The position numbers and the translations under genes were made by a program. Below are positions 11,110 through 18,753 of a stretch of DNA of 64,000 nt, one piece after another. The DNA comes from Pseudomonadota bacterium (GTDB lineage: Bacteria; Pseudomonadota; Gammaproteobacteria; Steroidobacterales; Steroidobacteraceae), in the NCBI GenBank assembly GCA_025356075.1, contig JANXUT010000019.1, positions 1 to 64,000 on the forward strand. Direction: 5' to 3'. How positions within the stretch are numbered: the first letter of the stretch is position 1; each line of letters opens with the position of its first letter. Below the pieces are notes generated by a model. The model saw nothing but the letters and a program-made list of their open reading frames with translations, did no database searches and was not told the origin of the DNA.

Positions 11110-12072
11110 TCACGGCTCGTCGACGCGTGCCCCCGCGGCGCGGCGGTATTCGGAGAAGCGCGCCGTCTGCTGCTCGGCGCCAAGGTAGCCGGGGACCACC
11201 AGGCGCACCGAGGTCGGGGTGATGCCGAGCCTGGCGAAGCCGCTCTCGGTGCATACCGCACCGACGCCGAGCGAGCGGTAGTTGTCGAGCGTCATGGGCT
11301 TCCCGGGCACGAGGCCAAGGAGCGCGGCCTGCAGCCAGCCGAGCGGCTCCGGCAGCGCGAACACAGCGCGCCTGAGCCCGCGGACGGTCGCGAGGTAGCG
11401 CGCGAGCTCGACCAGCGTGAACGCCTCCGGCCCACAGAGCTCGAGGGTCGCGCCCTGGGCCTCGGGCGCCTCGAGGCTGCGGACGATGGCCTCGATGACA
11501 TCGCCGACGACGACCGGCGCAAGCTTCGCACCGCCGCGCGCGAGCGGCAGTGCCGGGAACCAGTCGAGGAGCGCCGCTAACTTCCGGGTGACGCCATCGC
11601 CGGGGCCTACGATGACCGAGGGCCGCAGGATCGTGAAGGCGAGGCCGCCGGTGTCCTCCCGCAGGAACCGTTCGGCGGCGGCCTTGCTCCTCAAGTACCG
11701 ACTCGGCGCATCGGCCGCGGCGCCGAGCGCGCTCATCTGGATGAGGTGCGCCACTCGCGCGGAGCGGCAGGCGCCGACCAGTTTCCTCGCAAGCTCCGTG
11801 TGGACGCGCGCGAAGGTCGCGCCGCGGCGCTCGTTCAGTATGCCGATCAGGTTGATGACGGCGTCGCTGCCGCGAAATGCCTCGGCGAGGACGCTCGGGT
11901 CGTGCGCGTTCGCATCGACGAGTTCGAGGCCCGGCAGCACGAGGAGCGCGCGGTGCCGTTCGCGATTGTGGGAAAGCACCTGCACGCGGTGGCCCGCGCG
12001 GATCAGGCGGCTCGCCAGGTGCGTGCCAACGAAGCCGGTGCCGCCCAGTACGGTGATCGACAGTGGCCGCAT
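11110..12072 (-). CDS. NDUFA9-like NAD(P)-binding epimerase/reductase
   Basis: Atypical short-chain reductase of the complex I NDUFA9-related group. The N-terminus ITVLGGTGFVGTHLASRLI binds the dinucleotide, followed by NLIGILNERRG, LIQMSALGA, SRYLRSKAAAERFLR and ILRPSVIVGPGDG, a pattern shared with NAD(P)-binding proteins annotated as complex I NDUFA9 subunit family in Gram-negative bacteria. The C-terminal half is a substrate-domain-like region ending in a proline-rich tail. 320 residues. It follows the Do-type protease gene on the same strand after 91 bp that include a strong hairpin. Substrate unknown; no complex I genes lie nearby. Confidence 0.8.
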   Translation of the reverse strand: MRPLSITVLGGTGFVGTHLASRLIRAGHRVQVLSHNRERHRALLVLPGLELVDANAHDPSVLAEAFRGSDAVINLIGILNERRGATFARVHTELARKLVGACRSARVAHLIQMSALGAAADAPSRYLRSKAAAERFLREDTGGLAFTILRPSVIVGPGDGVTRKLAALLDWFPALPLARGGAKLAPVVVGDVIEAIVRSLEAPEAQGATLELCGPEAFTLVELARYLATVRGLRRAVFALPEPLGWLQAALLGLVPGKPMTLDNYRSLGVGAVCTESGFARLGITPTSVRLVVPGYLGAEQQTARFSEYRRAAGARVDEP

Positions 12073-12131
12073 CTTAGGTCCCGCCTCGCGCCTCGAGGGC
12101 CGGAGTATAGCGGGGAGCGCGGCCGAGGACG

Positions 12132-12157
12132 GGGCGCGCGGCGTCGGCCGCGCGCCC
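12132..12157 (-). terminator. Hairpin downstream of the Do-type protease gene
   Basis: A perfect 11-bp inverted repeat (GGGCGCGCGGC, 4-nt loop, GCCGCGCGCCC) starts 7 bases past the protease stop codon. No uridine run follows on either strand, so it may be a transcript-stabilising hairpin or a weak terminator rather than a canonical intrinsic terminator. Confidence 0.4.
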
Positions 12158-12163
12158 GTCCGT

Positions 12164-13567
12164 TCAGCGGACCGGGATGATTAGCGTCGAGCTGCCGCGG
12201 CGGATCCCGAGCACCAGCGTCTGCTGGTCCTTGGCGGCGGCCCTGAGTTCCTTGACCGTCGCGACATGCTGGCGGTTGGCGCTCGTGATCACGTCGTTTG
12301 GCCTCAACTGCGTCTCGCTCGCCGGGCTCCCGGCCTCGATTGCGCGGACGAGCACTCCGCCGCCCGGGGCGTCGGCGAGGTCGGCGCCGTCGAAGGCGTG
12401 GTGCACGCTGCCGCTCGCGCCGGCCTCATCGCCGCCGCCGGCGGCGCGGTTCTGCACGAGCGCGGTGAAGTGCTTGGGCTTGCCGTCGCGGAGCACCGCG
12501 AGGTCGACGCTCTCGCCGACCCGCATGAGGCCGATGCGGTTCCTGAGCTCGGCCGCGGACTTCACCGCCTGGCCGTTGACCGCGGTGATCACGTCCCCGG
12601 CCTTGACCCCGGCCTTGTCAGCGGCCGAGCCGCCGACGACTTCCTGGACGAGCGCGCCCTGCGCGTCCTTGGAACCCAAGTTGTCGGCGATGTCGGGCGT
12701 CAGCGTCACGATGTGCACGCCGAGGATCCCGCGCTTCACCTCGCCGTACTTGACCAGCTGGTCGACGACCGAGCGGACCATGTTCGAGGGAATCGCGAAG
12801 CCGATCCCGATGTTGCCGCCGGAGCGCGACAGGATCGCGGAGTTGACGCCAATGAGCTCGCCGTGGAGGTTGATGAGCGCCCCGCCCGAGTTGCCCGGGT
12901 TGATCGAGGCATCCGTCTGGATGAAGTCCTCGTAGCCGTCCGGGTTGATGCCGGAGCGGCCAAGCGCGCTCACGATGCCGTAGGTGACGGTGTGCTGGAG
13001 GCCAAAGGGGTTGCCGATCGCAAGCACGAAGTCGCCGACTTCGGCCTTGCTCGAGTCACCGATGGGAAGCTCGGCGAGCTTGGCGTCCTTCACCTTGACC
13101 ACGGCAACGTCGGAGGCGGTGTCGGAGCCGACCACGGTCGCCTTGTAGTCGCGACCCTCGATGGTGGTGACGGTGATTTCGGTCGCGTTCTCGACCACGT
13201 GGGCGTTCGTGACGATGAGGCCCTGCTTCGCGTCGATGACGACGCCGGAGCCCGCGCTCTGGAACTGGCGCTCGCGCGGACCCTGGTCGGGGACGTCGAA
13301 GAAGCGCCGGAAGAACGGATCCTCGAGGAGCGGATTGCGCTGGCCGCGCTCGGCGACGGTGCCGCGCGTCGCGATGTTGACCACGGCGGGGGAGGCGCGC
13401 TTCACGATCGGGGCGAGCGAGGGCATCGGGGCGCCGTTCACTTCGGTCGGCAGCGGTCCCTGCGCTCGGGCGGCGGGGCTAAGTGCGCCCGCGGCGATGA
13501 GGAGAGCCGCGAACGCGCCGATGGCGCGCGCGGCAGTCGTGCGACGGATCAAGGAGGCGGTATGCAT
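12164..13567 (-). CDS. Do-family periplasmic serine protease (DegP/DegQ/MucD type)
   Basis: Periplasmic protease-chaperone for misfolded envelope proteins. A long signal peptide (RRTTAARAIGAFAALLIAAG, cleavage near AARA) is followed by the trypsin-like domain. It has the intact triad His123 (TNAHVVENA), Asp153 (TASDVAVVKV) and Ser227 (INPGNSGGALIN). Two PDZ domains follow: one around GILGVHIVTLTPDIADNLG to GDVITAVNGQ, and a second near the C-terminus (GGGVLVRAIEAGSPA, NDVITSANRQHV). ATG at 13567 gives 467 residues; the frame is open upstream but that stretch is not signal-like. MucD/DegQ assignment cannot be resolved without a phylogeny. Confidence 0.92.
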   Translation of the reverse strand: MHTASLIRRTTAARAIGAFAALLIAAGALSPAARAQGPLPTEVNGAPMPSLAPIVKRASPAVVNIATRGTVAERGQRNPLLEDPFFRRFFDVPDQGPRERQFQSAGSGVVIDAKQGLIVTNAHVVENATEITVTTIEGRDYKATVVGSDTASDVAVVKVKDAKLAELPIGDSSKAEVGDFVLAIGNPFGLQHTVTYGIVSALGRSGINPDGYEDFIQTDASINPGNSGGALINLHGELIGVNSAILSRSGGNIGIGFAIPSNMVRSVVDQLVKYGEVKRGILGVHIVTLTPDIADNLGSKDAQGALVQEVVGGSAADKAGVKAGDVITAVNGQAVKSAAELRNRIGLMRVGESVDLAVLRDGKPKHFTALVQNRAAGGGDEAGASGSVHHAFDGADLADAPGGGVLVRAIEAGSPASETQLRPNDVITSANRQHVATVKELRAAAKDQQTLVLGIRRGSSTLIIPVR

Positions 13568-13700
13568 GCAATAGGCCCTTGTATTCAAGACGTCGGCTCC
13601 GCAATGGCGGATGCGCGGCCGGCCGAGCCCCAACGTCAGGTGACGGACAGGCTTCCGACCCGCGAGTTGCACATGACCTCGTGACGGGTCCGAAAGTTCC

Positions 13701-13740
13701 GTCCGGCCGGCGGCGGGCGGGAGCCCGTCACCGGCCGGAC
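13701..13740 (-). terminator. Long GC hairpin just downstream of hsp20
   Basis: GTCCGGCCGG (13701-13710) and CCGGCCGGAC (13731-13740) are perfect inverted repeats enclosing a second stem (CGGGC...GCCCG, 13714-13727). It begins 10 bases after the hsp20 stop. There is no uridine run, so it could act as a transcript-end stabiliser or an imperfect terminator. Confidence 0.4.
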
Positions 13741-13750
13741 GAACGCCTGG

Positions 13751-14191
13751 TCAGGCAGCTTCGACGGCGATCTTACGAGGCAGGACCTGCGCCTGCTTCG
13801 GAATCGCGACCTCGAGGACGCCGGCAACGAAGCGCGCCTTGACGGCCTGCGAATCGGCCGTGTCCGGCAGGCTGAAGCGGCGGAAGAACTCGCCACTCAC
13901 GCGCTCGACGCGGCGAAAGCCCTGCTTGGCATCGCGGCTCTCGAGCTCGCGCCGGCCGCGGATCGTCAGCACGCCCTTCTCGAGCGTGATGTCGATGTTC
14001 TTGGGGTCGACGCCCGGCAGGTCCGCGTGCAGCACGAACTGCTTCTCTTCCTCGCGGATGTCGACAGGCGGGGTCCACTCGACGACAGCCTGCTGCGACT
14101 CCTCGTTGCCGGCCGGCTGGGTGAACAGGCGGTCGAGGTCGTGGTGCAGGCGGTTCATGAGCAACCAAGGTTCGTAGCGGGTGAGTGTCAT
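13751..14191 (-). CDS. Small heat-shock protein, Hsp20/alpha-crystallin family
   Basis: ATP-independent holdase chaperone. The 146-residue product starts MTLTRYEPWLLMNRLHHDLD, an N-terminal region typical of class A/C proteobacterial small HSPs. It contains an alpha-crystallin domain (PPVDIREEEKQFVLHADLPG, LTIRGRRELE, FRRFSLPDTAD, ARFVAGVLEVAIPKQ) ending in the GVL-x-I motif. The frame is open upstream to 14443, but the start at 14191 has a GGAG ribosome site and the conserved N-terminus. The gene has a perfect sigma-32 -35 element about 60 bp upstream and a leader that can fold over the ribosome site, both described separately. Divergent from the class II RNR. Confidence 0.93.
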   Translation of the reverse strand: MTLTRYEPWLLMNRLHHDLDRLFTQPAGNEESQQAVVEWTPPVDIREEEKQFVLHADLPGVDPKNIDITLEKGVLTIRGRRELESRDAKQGFRRVERVSGEFFRRFSLPDTADSQAVKARFVAGVLEVAIPKQAQVLPRKIAVEAA

Positions 14192-14199
14192 GGCGATGG

Positions 14200-14232
14200 C
14201 TCCGTGCAGTTGTTGATCCACTGACACCGGAG
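14200..14232 (-). promoter_or_regulatory. Putative ROSE-like RNA thermometer in hsp20 leader
   Basis: In the reverse-strand transcript, CUCC (14232-14229) pairs with the ribosome site GGAG (14203-14200). A G at 14228 or 14227 is bulged, GUG then pairs with CAC, a U is bulged, and CAGU (14223-14220) pairs with ACUG (14210-14207) around a 9-nt loop. This gives 11 pairs with two single-base bulges, fully covering the Shine-Dalgarno, 9 nt before the ATG. A bulged G opposite the ribosome site is the hallmark of ROSE elements in small heat-shock genes. Structure inferred by eye; not thermodynamically evaluated. Confidence 0.5.
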
Positions 14233-14251
14233 GTCTGTGCGGGAATTTCTT

Positions 14252-14258
14252 TTTCAAG
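14252..14258 (-). promoter_or_regulatory. Sigma-32 -35 element of hsp20
   Basis: The reverse strand reads CTTGAAA, a perfect heat-shock sigma factor -35 element, about 60 bp before the hsp20 start codon. No good CCCCAT-type -10 is found at the normal spacing, so the downstream half is degenerate or the promoter is mixed. Confidence 0.5.
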
Positions 14259-14356
14259 CGAAAGAGCGCTCGCAAATAGCCCGCGGGCGTCCTCGGCGGG
14301 TCGCGGCGGTGGACAAGCTGTGTGCTACCGGTGGATCTCGTGTGCCGGAACGGTGC

Positions 14357-14372
14357 ACACAAGATCTTGTAG
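14357..14372. promoter_or_regulatory. NrdR-box-like palindrome 1
   Basis: The 16-mer ACACAAGATCTTGTAG contains the perfect palindrome ACAAGATCTTGT and fits 12 of 16 positions of the published NrdR-box consensus (acaCwAtATaTwGtgt), including the core CwAnATnTwG. It lies 178 bp, almost exactly 17 helical turns, upstream of the second copy. Confidence 0.6.
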
Positions 14373-14495
14373 TGGAGCCCTGCATTATGTTGACAGGCGT
14401 CCCCGGGTACGCAATCGGAGTAATCCGTAGAAGGAATTTGCAAGTATCTGTTTAAACACGCTAAAAATGGAATGCCGATATAACAAAAGAAAGTC

Positions 14496-14524
14496 TTGAC
14501 TCAGGACCCCCCGAAAAATACTTT
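14496..14524 (+). promoter_or_regulatory. Probable sigma-70 promoter of the nrdJ operon
   Basis: TTGACT (14496-14501) and TACTTT (14519-14524) are separated by 17 bp. The predicted start lies near 14531, just before the second NrdR-like palindrome, so a bound repressor there would block initiation or escape. The -10 is a moderate match only. Confidence 0.45.
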
Positions 14525-14534
14525 AGCTACCCCG

Positions 14535-14550
14535 CTACAAGATCTTGTGG
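14535..14550. promoter_or_regulatory. NrdR-box-like palindrome 2
   Basis: CTACAAGATCTTGTGG repeats the same 12-bp palindrome ACAAGATCTTGT as the upstream site and keeps the NrdR core. It sits immediately downstream of the predicted nrdJ promoter, the expected position for repression by the ATP/dATP-sensing regulator NrdR, whose gene is not in this window. Confidence 0.6.
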
Positions 14551-14686
14551 CGGGATAGTTTCTTCCGATTTGGGAATGGGGAGGGGAGTGGGGGGAGCGA
14601 CGGCGCTGAGTGCGTCGTTGCTTCGTGCTTTCCGGGCGCTTCCAAATAATGACTACGCATTCGGCTCAACGGAGCGATATTTCAAG

Positions 14687-17600
14687 ATGAGTACGGCTTT
14701 CAAGATCGAGCCCACCGACGTGGCAATTCCCTTCCAAGAAGCGTCCCTCGATATCTGGGACAAGAAGTATCGACTGACGGCCAAGGACGGCTCGCCAGTC
14801 GACAACTCGATGGACGATACCTACAAGCGCATCGCGGTCGCGCTCGCCGACGTCGAGGCCGAGCCCGTGCGCGAGGAGTGGCGCGAGCGGTTCCTGTGGG
14901 CGCTGAGGAAAGGCGCGATCCCCGCGGGGCGCATCACCTCGAACGCGGGCGCCCTCGATCACAAGCCCGCGACCTCGACGATCAACTGCACCGTGTCGGG
15001 CACGATCACCGACTCGATGGACGACATCCTGAACAAGGTGCACGAGGCGGGGCTCACGCTTAAGGCCGGCTGCGGCATCGGCTATGAGTTCTCGACGCTT
15101 CGGCCGCGCGGCGCGTACGTGTCGGGCGCCGGCGCCTACACGTCGGGGCCGCTGTCGTTCATGGATATCTACGACAAGATGTGCTTCACCGTCTCCTCCG
15201 CCGGCGGCCGGCGCGGCGCGCAGATGGGAACCTTCGACATCGGCCATCCCGACGCGATGGAATTCATCCGCGCCAAGCGCGAGAACGGCCGCCTGCGCCA
15301 ATTCAACCTGTCGCTGCTGGTCACCGACGAGTTCATCGAGGCGGTGAAGAGCGATCGCGACTGGAAGCTCGCCTTCCCGCTCTCGAAGAAGGAATTCGAG
15401 GCCGATCAGCCGGACTTAAGCGACGCGACGAAGTACCTGTGGCGCGATTGGCCGGCGACGGCAGCCTACGTGTCGCGCGACGACGGCCTCGTCTGCTGCA
15501 AGATCTACAAGACGCTCCCTGCCCGGCGGATGTGGGACGTCATCATGACCTCGACGTACGACTTCGCGGAGCCCGGCTTCGTGCTGATCGACCGGGTCAA
15601 CGCGATGAACAACAACTGGTGGTGCGAGAACATCCGCGCCACCAACCCGTGCGTGACTGCCGACACGCGGCTCGCCACGCAGTTCGGCATGGTGCGCATC
15701 GGCGATCTGCACGAAGCTCGCGTCGACATCCAGGCGACCGTCGACAATCGCGCACTCGGCGAAGAAGGCTTTGGCGTAGCGGTGCGCGAAGCCGTGCCGG
15801 CGTTCATGACGGCTCCGTCCGCCGACGTGTACCGCGTCGTCACCGAGGATGGCTACGAGATCAAGGCGACTGAGTGGCATGATTTCTACACGACGCGCGG
15901 CAAGATCAAGCTGCGGGACTTGAAGCCCGGCGACGAACTGCTGGTGCAATCCGGCAAGGGTCAGTTCGGCGGCTGCGGGAACGAGCAGCTCGGAACTCTC
16001 TTCGGGCTCATCACCGGCGACGGCCACTTCACCAACCGCGGCAAGGGACAGACTGCGGCGGTCGTAAATCTTTGGGGCGAGGATCGCGTATTCGCCGAGG
16101 AAGTGGTCGGCTACGTCAATTCCCTGATTGCCGGCTGGTCCCAAGCGCCGCGCGGCTACAGCGTGAAAGCAGTGCCCGTAGTGGACCGCAATCTCGTCGT
16201 GATCCGCTCCGTGATCCTGGCCAGAGTCCTCGAGTTCTACCGATTCACCGCCAAGGCGAAGACGCACGTTCCGGAGCTCGTCTGGCGCGGCAACGAGGAC
16301 TGCGTCCGCGGCTACCTGCGCGGCTTGTTCCAGACCGATGGAACTGTCCAACGTGACGACAACAATGGGTGCTGCTCGATCCGGCTGGCCTCCAGCCAAC
16401 CGTCGCTCCTGAAGGACGTGCAGCAGCTGCTTTCGAATTTCGGCATCTTCTGCCGGGTCCTCAAGCGTCGCGCCGCCGGCCAGCGCCTGCTGCCCGACGG
16501 CAAAGGCGGACAGCGCGCCTACGACGGCAAGGCCGATTACGAGCTGATCATCGGCTCGCAGTCCCGCGATCGCTTCATGGACGAGATTGGTTTCATCACG
16601 CCGGCCAAGAACGAGAAGTACCGCGGCTGGAAGGCGGAGCATCCGTCGACGCACCGCGAGCGGTTCGTAAGCGCGATTGCAAGCATCGAGCACGCCGGCA
16701 GGGAAGCCGTGTTTGATACGACGCAGCCTGACAAAAACAATTTGATTTTCAACGGGTTGGCGACTGGAAACTGTGGTGAACAACCATTGCCGCCGTACGG
16801 TTCGTGCCTGTTGGGATCTGTGAATCTCACGCGCTTCGTGCTGCGTCCTTTCACGGCGGATGCCGCGTTTGATTGGGACGAGTATCGCGAGGTCGTCAAA
16901 GTCTTCACGCGCATGCTCGACAACGTCGTCGAGATCAACGGGCTGCCGCTCGAGGGGCAGCGCGAGGAGATCATCCGCAAGCGCCGCCACGGCATGGGCT
17001 TCCTCGGCCTCGGGTCCTCGATCACCATGCTCGGCATGAGCTACGGCTCGAAGGAGTCGGTGCAGTTCACCGAGGCGGTGTCCCGCGAGATGGCGATCGC
17101 CGGCTGGGAAGAGGCACTCGAGCTCTCGCGCGAGAAGGGCCCGGCGCCGATCATGAACGAGGAGTTCGTGGTCACCGCGAAGATGCTGAGGCAGCGACCC
17201 GAGATGGCGCGCGACGGCTGGAAGCTCGGCCAGAAGGTCCCGGGCCGGGTCCTGCACGCGCGCTACAGCCGCTACATGGCGCGGCTTGCAACCGTGGCTC
17301 CCGAGCTCGTCGAGCAACTCGCGACGTCGGGCGCGCGCTTCACGCACCACAGTTCCATCGCCCCGACCGGGACGATCTCGCTCTCGCTCGCGAACAATGC
17401 CTCGAACGGCATCGAGCCTTCCTTCGCGCACCACTACTTTCGCAATGTCATCCGCCCGGGCCGCAAGACCAAGGAGCGCATCGAGGTGTACTCCTACGAG
17501 CTCCTGGCGTTCCGCGCGCTCGTGAACCCGCGCGCGGTGCCGGGTGCGGGCAAGCCCGAGGATGAGCTGCCGGCGTACTTCATCACCGCCGACACCGTGA

Positions 17601-17953
17601 CGCCGACCCAGCATGTCGACATCCAGGCGGCGGCGCAGAAGTGGGTCGACTCGAGCATATCGAAGACGGCCAACGTGCCGACCGACTTCAAGTACGAGAC
17701 GTTCAAAGACATCTACCTGTACGCGTACGAGCAGGGCCTCAAGGGCTGCACGACCTTCCGCTACAACCCGGAGGCGCACCAGGGCGTGCTGGTGAAGGAA
17801 GCGGACCTCAAGAACACGACCTACGCGTTCACGCTCGAGGATGGCACCGAGGTGAAGGTGCGCGGCGATGAGGAGATCGAGTACGACGGCGAGACGCATT
17901 CCGCCGCCAATCTCTTCGACGCCTTGAAGGAAGGGTATTACGGGAAGTTCTGA
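14687..17953 (+). CDS. nrdJa: Class II (adenosylcobalamin-dependent) ribonucleotide reductase large subunit NrdJa, intein-containing precursor
   Basis: Catalytic subunit reducing ribonucleotides with a radical generated from coenzyme B12. The precursor is 1088 residues: N-extein 1-321, intein 322-695, C-extein 696-1088, so the spliced enzyme would have 714 residues. Extein landmarks are the redox cysteine segment TSTINCTVSG, KAGCGIGYEFSTLRPRG, the catalytic loop NP-CGEQPLPPYGSC (split by the intein, Cys696 being the thiyl-radical residue), KRRHGMGFLGLG, SIAPTGTISL and GLKGCTTFRYN. I chose ATG 14687 because family similarity begins there; the frame is open from 14570. One base separates it from nrdJb, the split arrangement known in Pseudomonas. 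Confidence 0.93.
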   Translation: MSTAFKIEPTDVAIPFQEASLDIWDKKYRLTAKDGSPVDNSMDDTYKRIAVALADVEAEPVREEWRERFLWALRKGAIPAGRITSNAGALDHKPATSTINCTVSGTITDSMDDILNKVHEAGLTLKAGCGIGYEFSTLRPRGAYVSGAGAYTSGPLSFMDIYDKMCFTVSSAGGRRGAQMGTFDIGHPDAMEFIRAKRENGRLRQFNLSLLVTDEFIEAVKSDRDWKLAFPLSKKEFEADQPDLSDATKYLWRDWPATAAYVSRDDGLVCCKIYKTLPARRMWDVIMTSTYDFAEPGFVLIDRVNAMNNNWWCENIRATNPCVTADTRLATQFGMVRIGDLHEARVDIQATVDNRALGEEGFGVAVREAVPAFMTAPSADVYRVVTEDGYEIKATEWHDFYTTRGKIKLRDLKPGDELLVQSGKGQFGGCGNEQLGTLFGLITGDGHFTNRGKGQTAAVVNLWGEDRVFAEEVVGYVNSLIAGWSQAPRGYSVKAVPVVDRNLVVIRSVILARVLEFYRFTAKAKTHVPELVWRGNEDCVRGYLRGLFQTDGTVQRDDNNGCCSIRLASSQPSLLKDVQQLLSNFGIFCRVLKRRAAGQRLLPDGKGGQRAYDGKADYELIIGSQSRDRFMDEIGFITPAKNEKYRGWKAEHPSTHRERFVSAIASIEHAGREAVFDTTQPDKNNLIFNGLATGNCGEQPLPPYGSCLLGSVNLTRFVLRPFTADAAFDWDEYREVVKVFTRMLDNVVEINGLPLEGQREEIIRKRRHGMGFLGLGSSITMLGMSYGSKESVQFTEAVSREMAIAGWEEALELSREKGPAPIMNEEFVVTAKMLRQRPEMARDGWKLGQKVPGRVLHARYSRYMARLATVAPELVEQLATSGARFTHHSSIAPTGTISLSLANNASNGIEPSFAHHYFRNVIRPGRKTKERIEVYSYELLAFRALVNPRAVPGAGKPEDELPAYFITADTVTPTQHVDIQAAAQKWVDSSISKTANVPTDFKYETFKDIYLYAYEQGLKGCTTFRYNPEAHQGVLVKEADLKNTTYAFTLEDGTEVKVRGDEEIEYDGETHSAANLFDALKEGYYGKF
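15650..16771 (+). other. LAGLIDADG homing-endonuclease intein within NrdJa
   Basis: This 374-residue in-frame insertion lies between NP and CGEQPL of the reductase active-site loop. It begins with Cys (CVTADTRLATQFG, block A), carries the block B histidine in ATEWHDFYT, and has two LAGLIDADG helices (LFGLITGDG at precursor residues 438-446 and LRGLFQTDG at 544-552). It ends ...LIFNGLATGN before Cys+1. Splicing residues Cys1, the TxxH histidine, terminal Asn and Cys+1 are present; the usual penultimate His is Gly. The Cys+1 used for splicing is the enzyme's own radical cysteine, so the unspliced protein should be inactive. Both endonuclease motifs keep an acidic residue and look intact. Confidence 0.93.
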
Positions 17954-17954
17954 C

Positions 17955-18671
17955 ATGATCAAGATCGACAAGAAAATCACCAAGTTCCGCGTCGACAAGC
18001 CGACCGATGCGGCCCCGCCCAAGACCGCCGAGGAGCGCAAGCTCGAGGTCATCGAGCGGAACAAGGACGGCAGCAATGTCATCCAGATGCACGAGAAGCT
18101 CGAGCGTCCGGAGTGCCTGGTCGGCTCGACCTACAAGATCAAGACGCCGGTGTCGGATCACGCGATGTACGTGACCATCAACGACATCGTGCTGAATGAG
18201 GGCACCGAGCACGAGCACCGCCGGCCATTCGAGGTGTTCATCAACTCGAAGAACCTCGATCACTTCCAGTGGATTGTGGCGCTGACCCGGATCATCTCCG
18301 CGGTGTTCAGGAAGGGCGGCGACGTCACGTTCCTGGTCGATGAGCTGAAAGCCGTGTTCGACCCGCGCGGCGGCTACTGGCAGCCGGGCGGCAAGTTCAT
18401 GCCCTCGATCATCGCCGAGCTCGGCTATGTGATCGAGAAGCACCTGGAGACGATTGGCCTCATCAAGCGGCCGGAGATGGACGAGCACCGGATCAAGATG
18501 ATCCAGGAAAAGCGCGACGACTACGTTGCGAGGAACAAGCAGCAGGACGCGTTCTCGCGCGGCCACTATCCGGACGGCGCGCAGCTGTGCTCCAAGTGCA
18601 GCACCGCGGCGGTGATCCTGATGGATGGGTGCCGGACGTGCCTTAACTGCGGCGATTCGAAGTGCGGATGA
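17955..18671 (+). CDS. nrdJb: Class II ribonucleotide reductase accessory/C-terminal subunit NrdJb
   Basis: 238-residue partner of NrdJa; in Pseudomonas the two chains together form the active B12-dependent enzyme. It contains the TSCPD-type segment (GSTYKIKTPVSDHAMYVTIND, FEVFINSKNLDHFQWIVALT) and RKGGDVTFLVDELKAVFDP. The C-terminal cysteine cluster CSKC...CRTCLNCGDSKCG resembles the redox-active or zinc-binding tail that re-reduces the active site. The ATG is one base after the nrdJa stop, so the pair is translationally coupled. A strong terminator follows about 80 bp downstream. Confidence 0.92.
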   Translation: MIKIDKKITKFRVDKPTDAAPPKTAEERKLEVIERNKDGSNVIQMHEKLERPECLVGSTYKIKTPVSDHAMYVTINDIVLNEGTEHEHRRPFEVFINSKNLDHFQWIVALTRIISAVFRKGGDVTFLVDELKAVFDPRGGYWQPGGKFMPSIIAELGYVIEKHLETIGLIKRPEMDEHRIKMIQEKRDDYVARNKQQDAFSRGHYPDGAQLCSKCSTAAVILMDGCRTCLNCGDSKCG

Positions 18672-18753
18672 CGAGCTAAAGAACCCGTCGACACGCGCTC
18701 GAGCCGGGCCACAAGCCCGGTGCCGCGCAAGCGGCTCGAGGCGCGTGCGTTCT

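Larger units (their letters stand above)
14192..14686. other. Divergent regulatory region hsp20 / nrdJ
   Basis: This 495-bp gene-free stretch has a central segment (about 14375-14545) that is far richer in A and T than its surroundings. It holds the hsp20 leader and heat-shock element on the left, and two NrdR-box-like palindromes and a sigma-70-like promoter for the ribonucleotide reductase on the right. A second TTGACA at 14390-14395 lacks a convincing partner -10. The purine-rich stretch 14570-14610 could be read as an N-terminal extension of the RNR but has no protein-like character. Confidence 0.6.

Noticed and set aside
14550-14686. Cobalamin riboswitch upstream of the B12-dependent reductase
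   Set aside because: No B12-box-like sequence or the multi-stem layout was found; the region is a simple purine-rich leader.
14570-14686. N-terminal extension of NrdJa
   Set aside because: The in-frame 39 codons are Gly/Arg/Ser-rich without family similarity and would place the start inside the leader close to the NrdR-like site.
15416-18082. Long reverse-strand open frame opposite nrdJa and nrdJb
   Set aside because: It mirrors the conserved reductase and intein frame, has no recognisable domain and crosses the nrdJa/nrdJb boundary; it is a compositional shadow.
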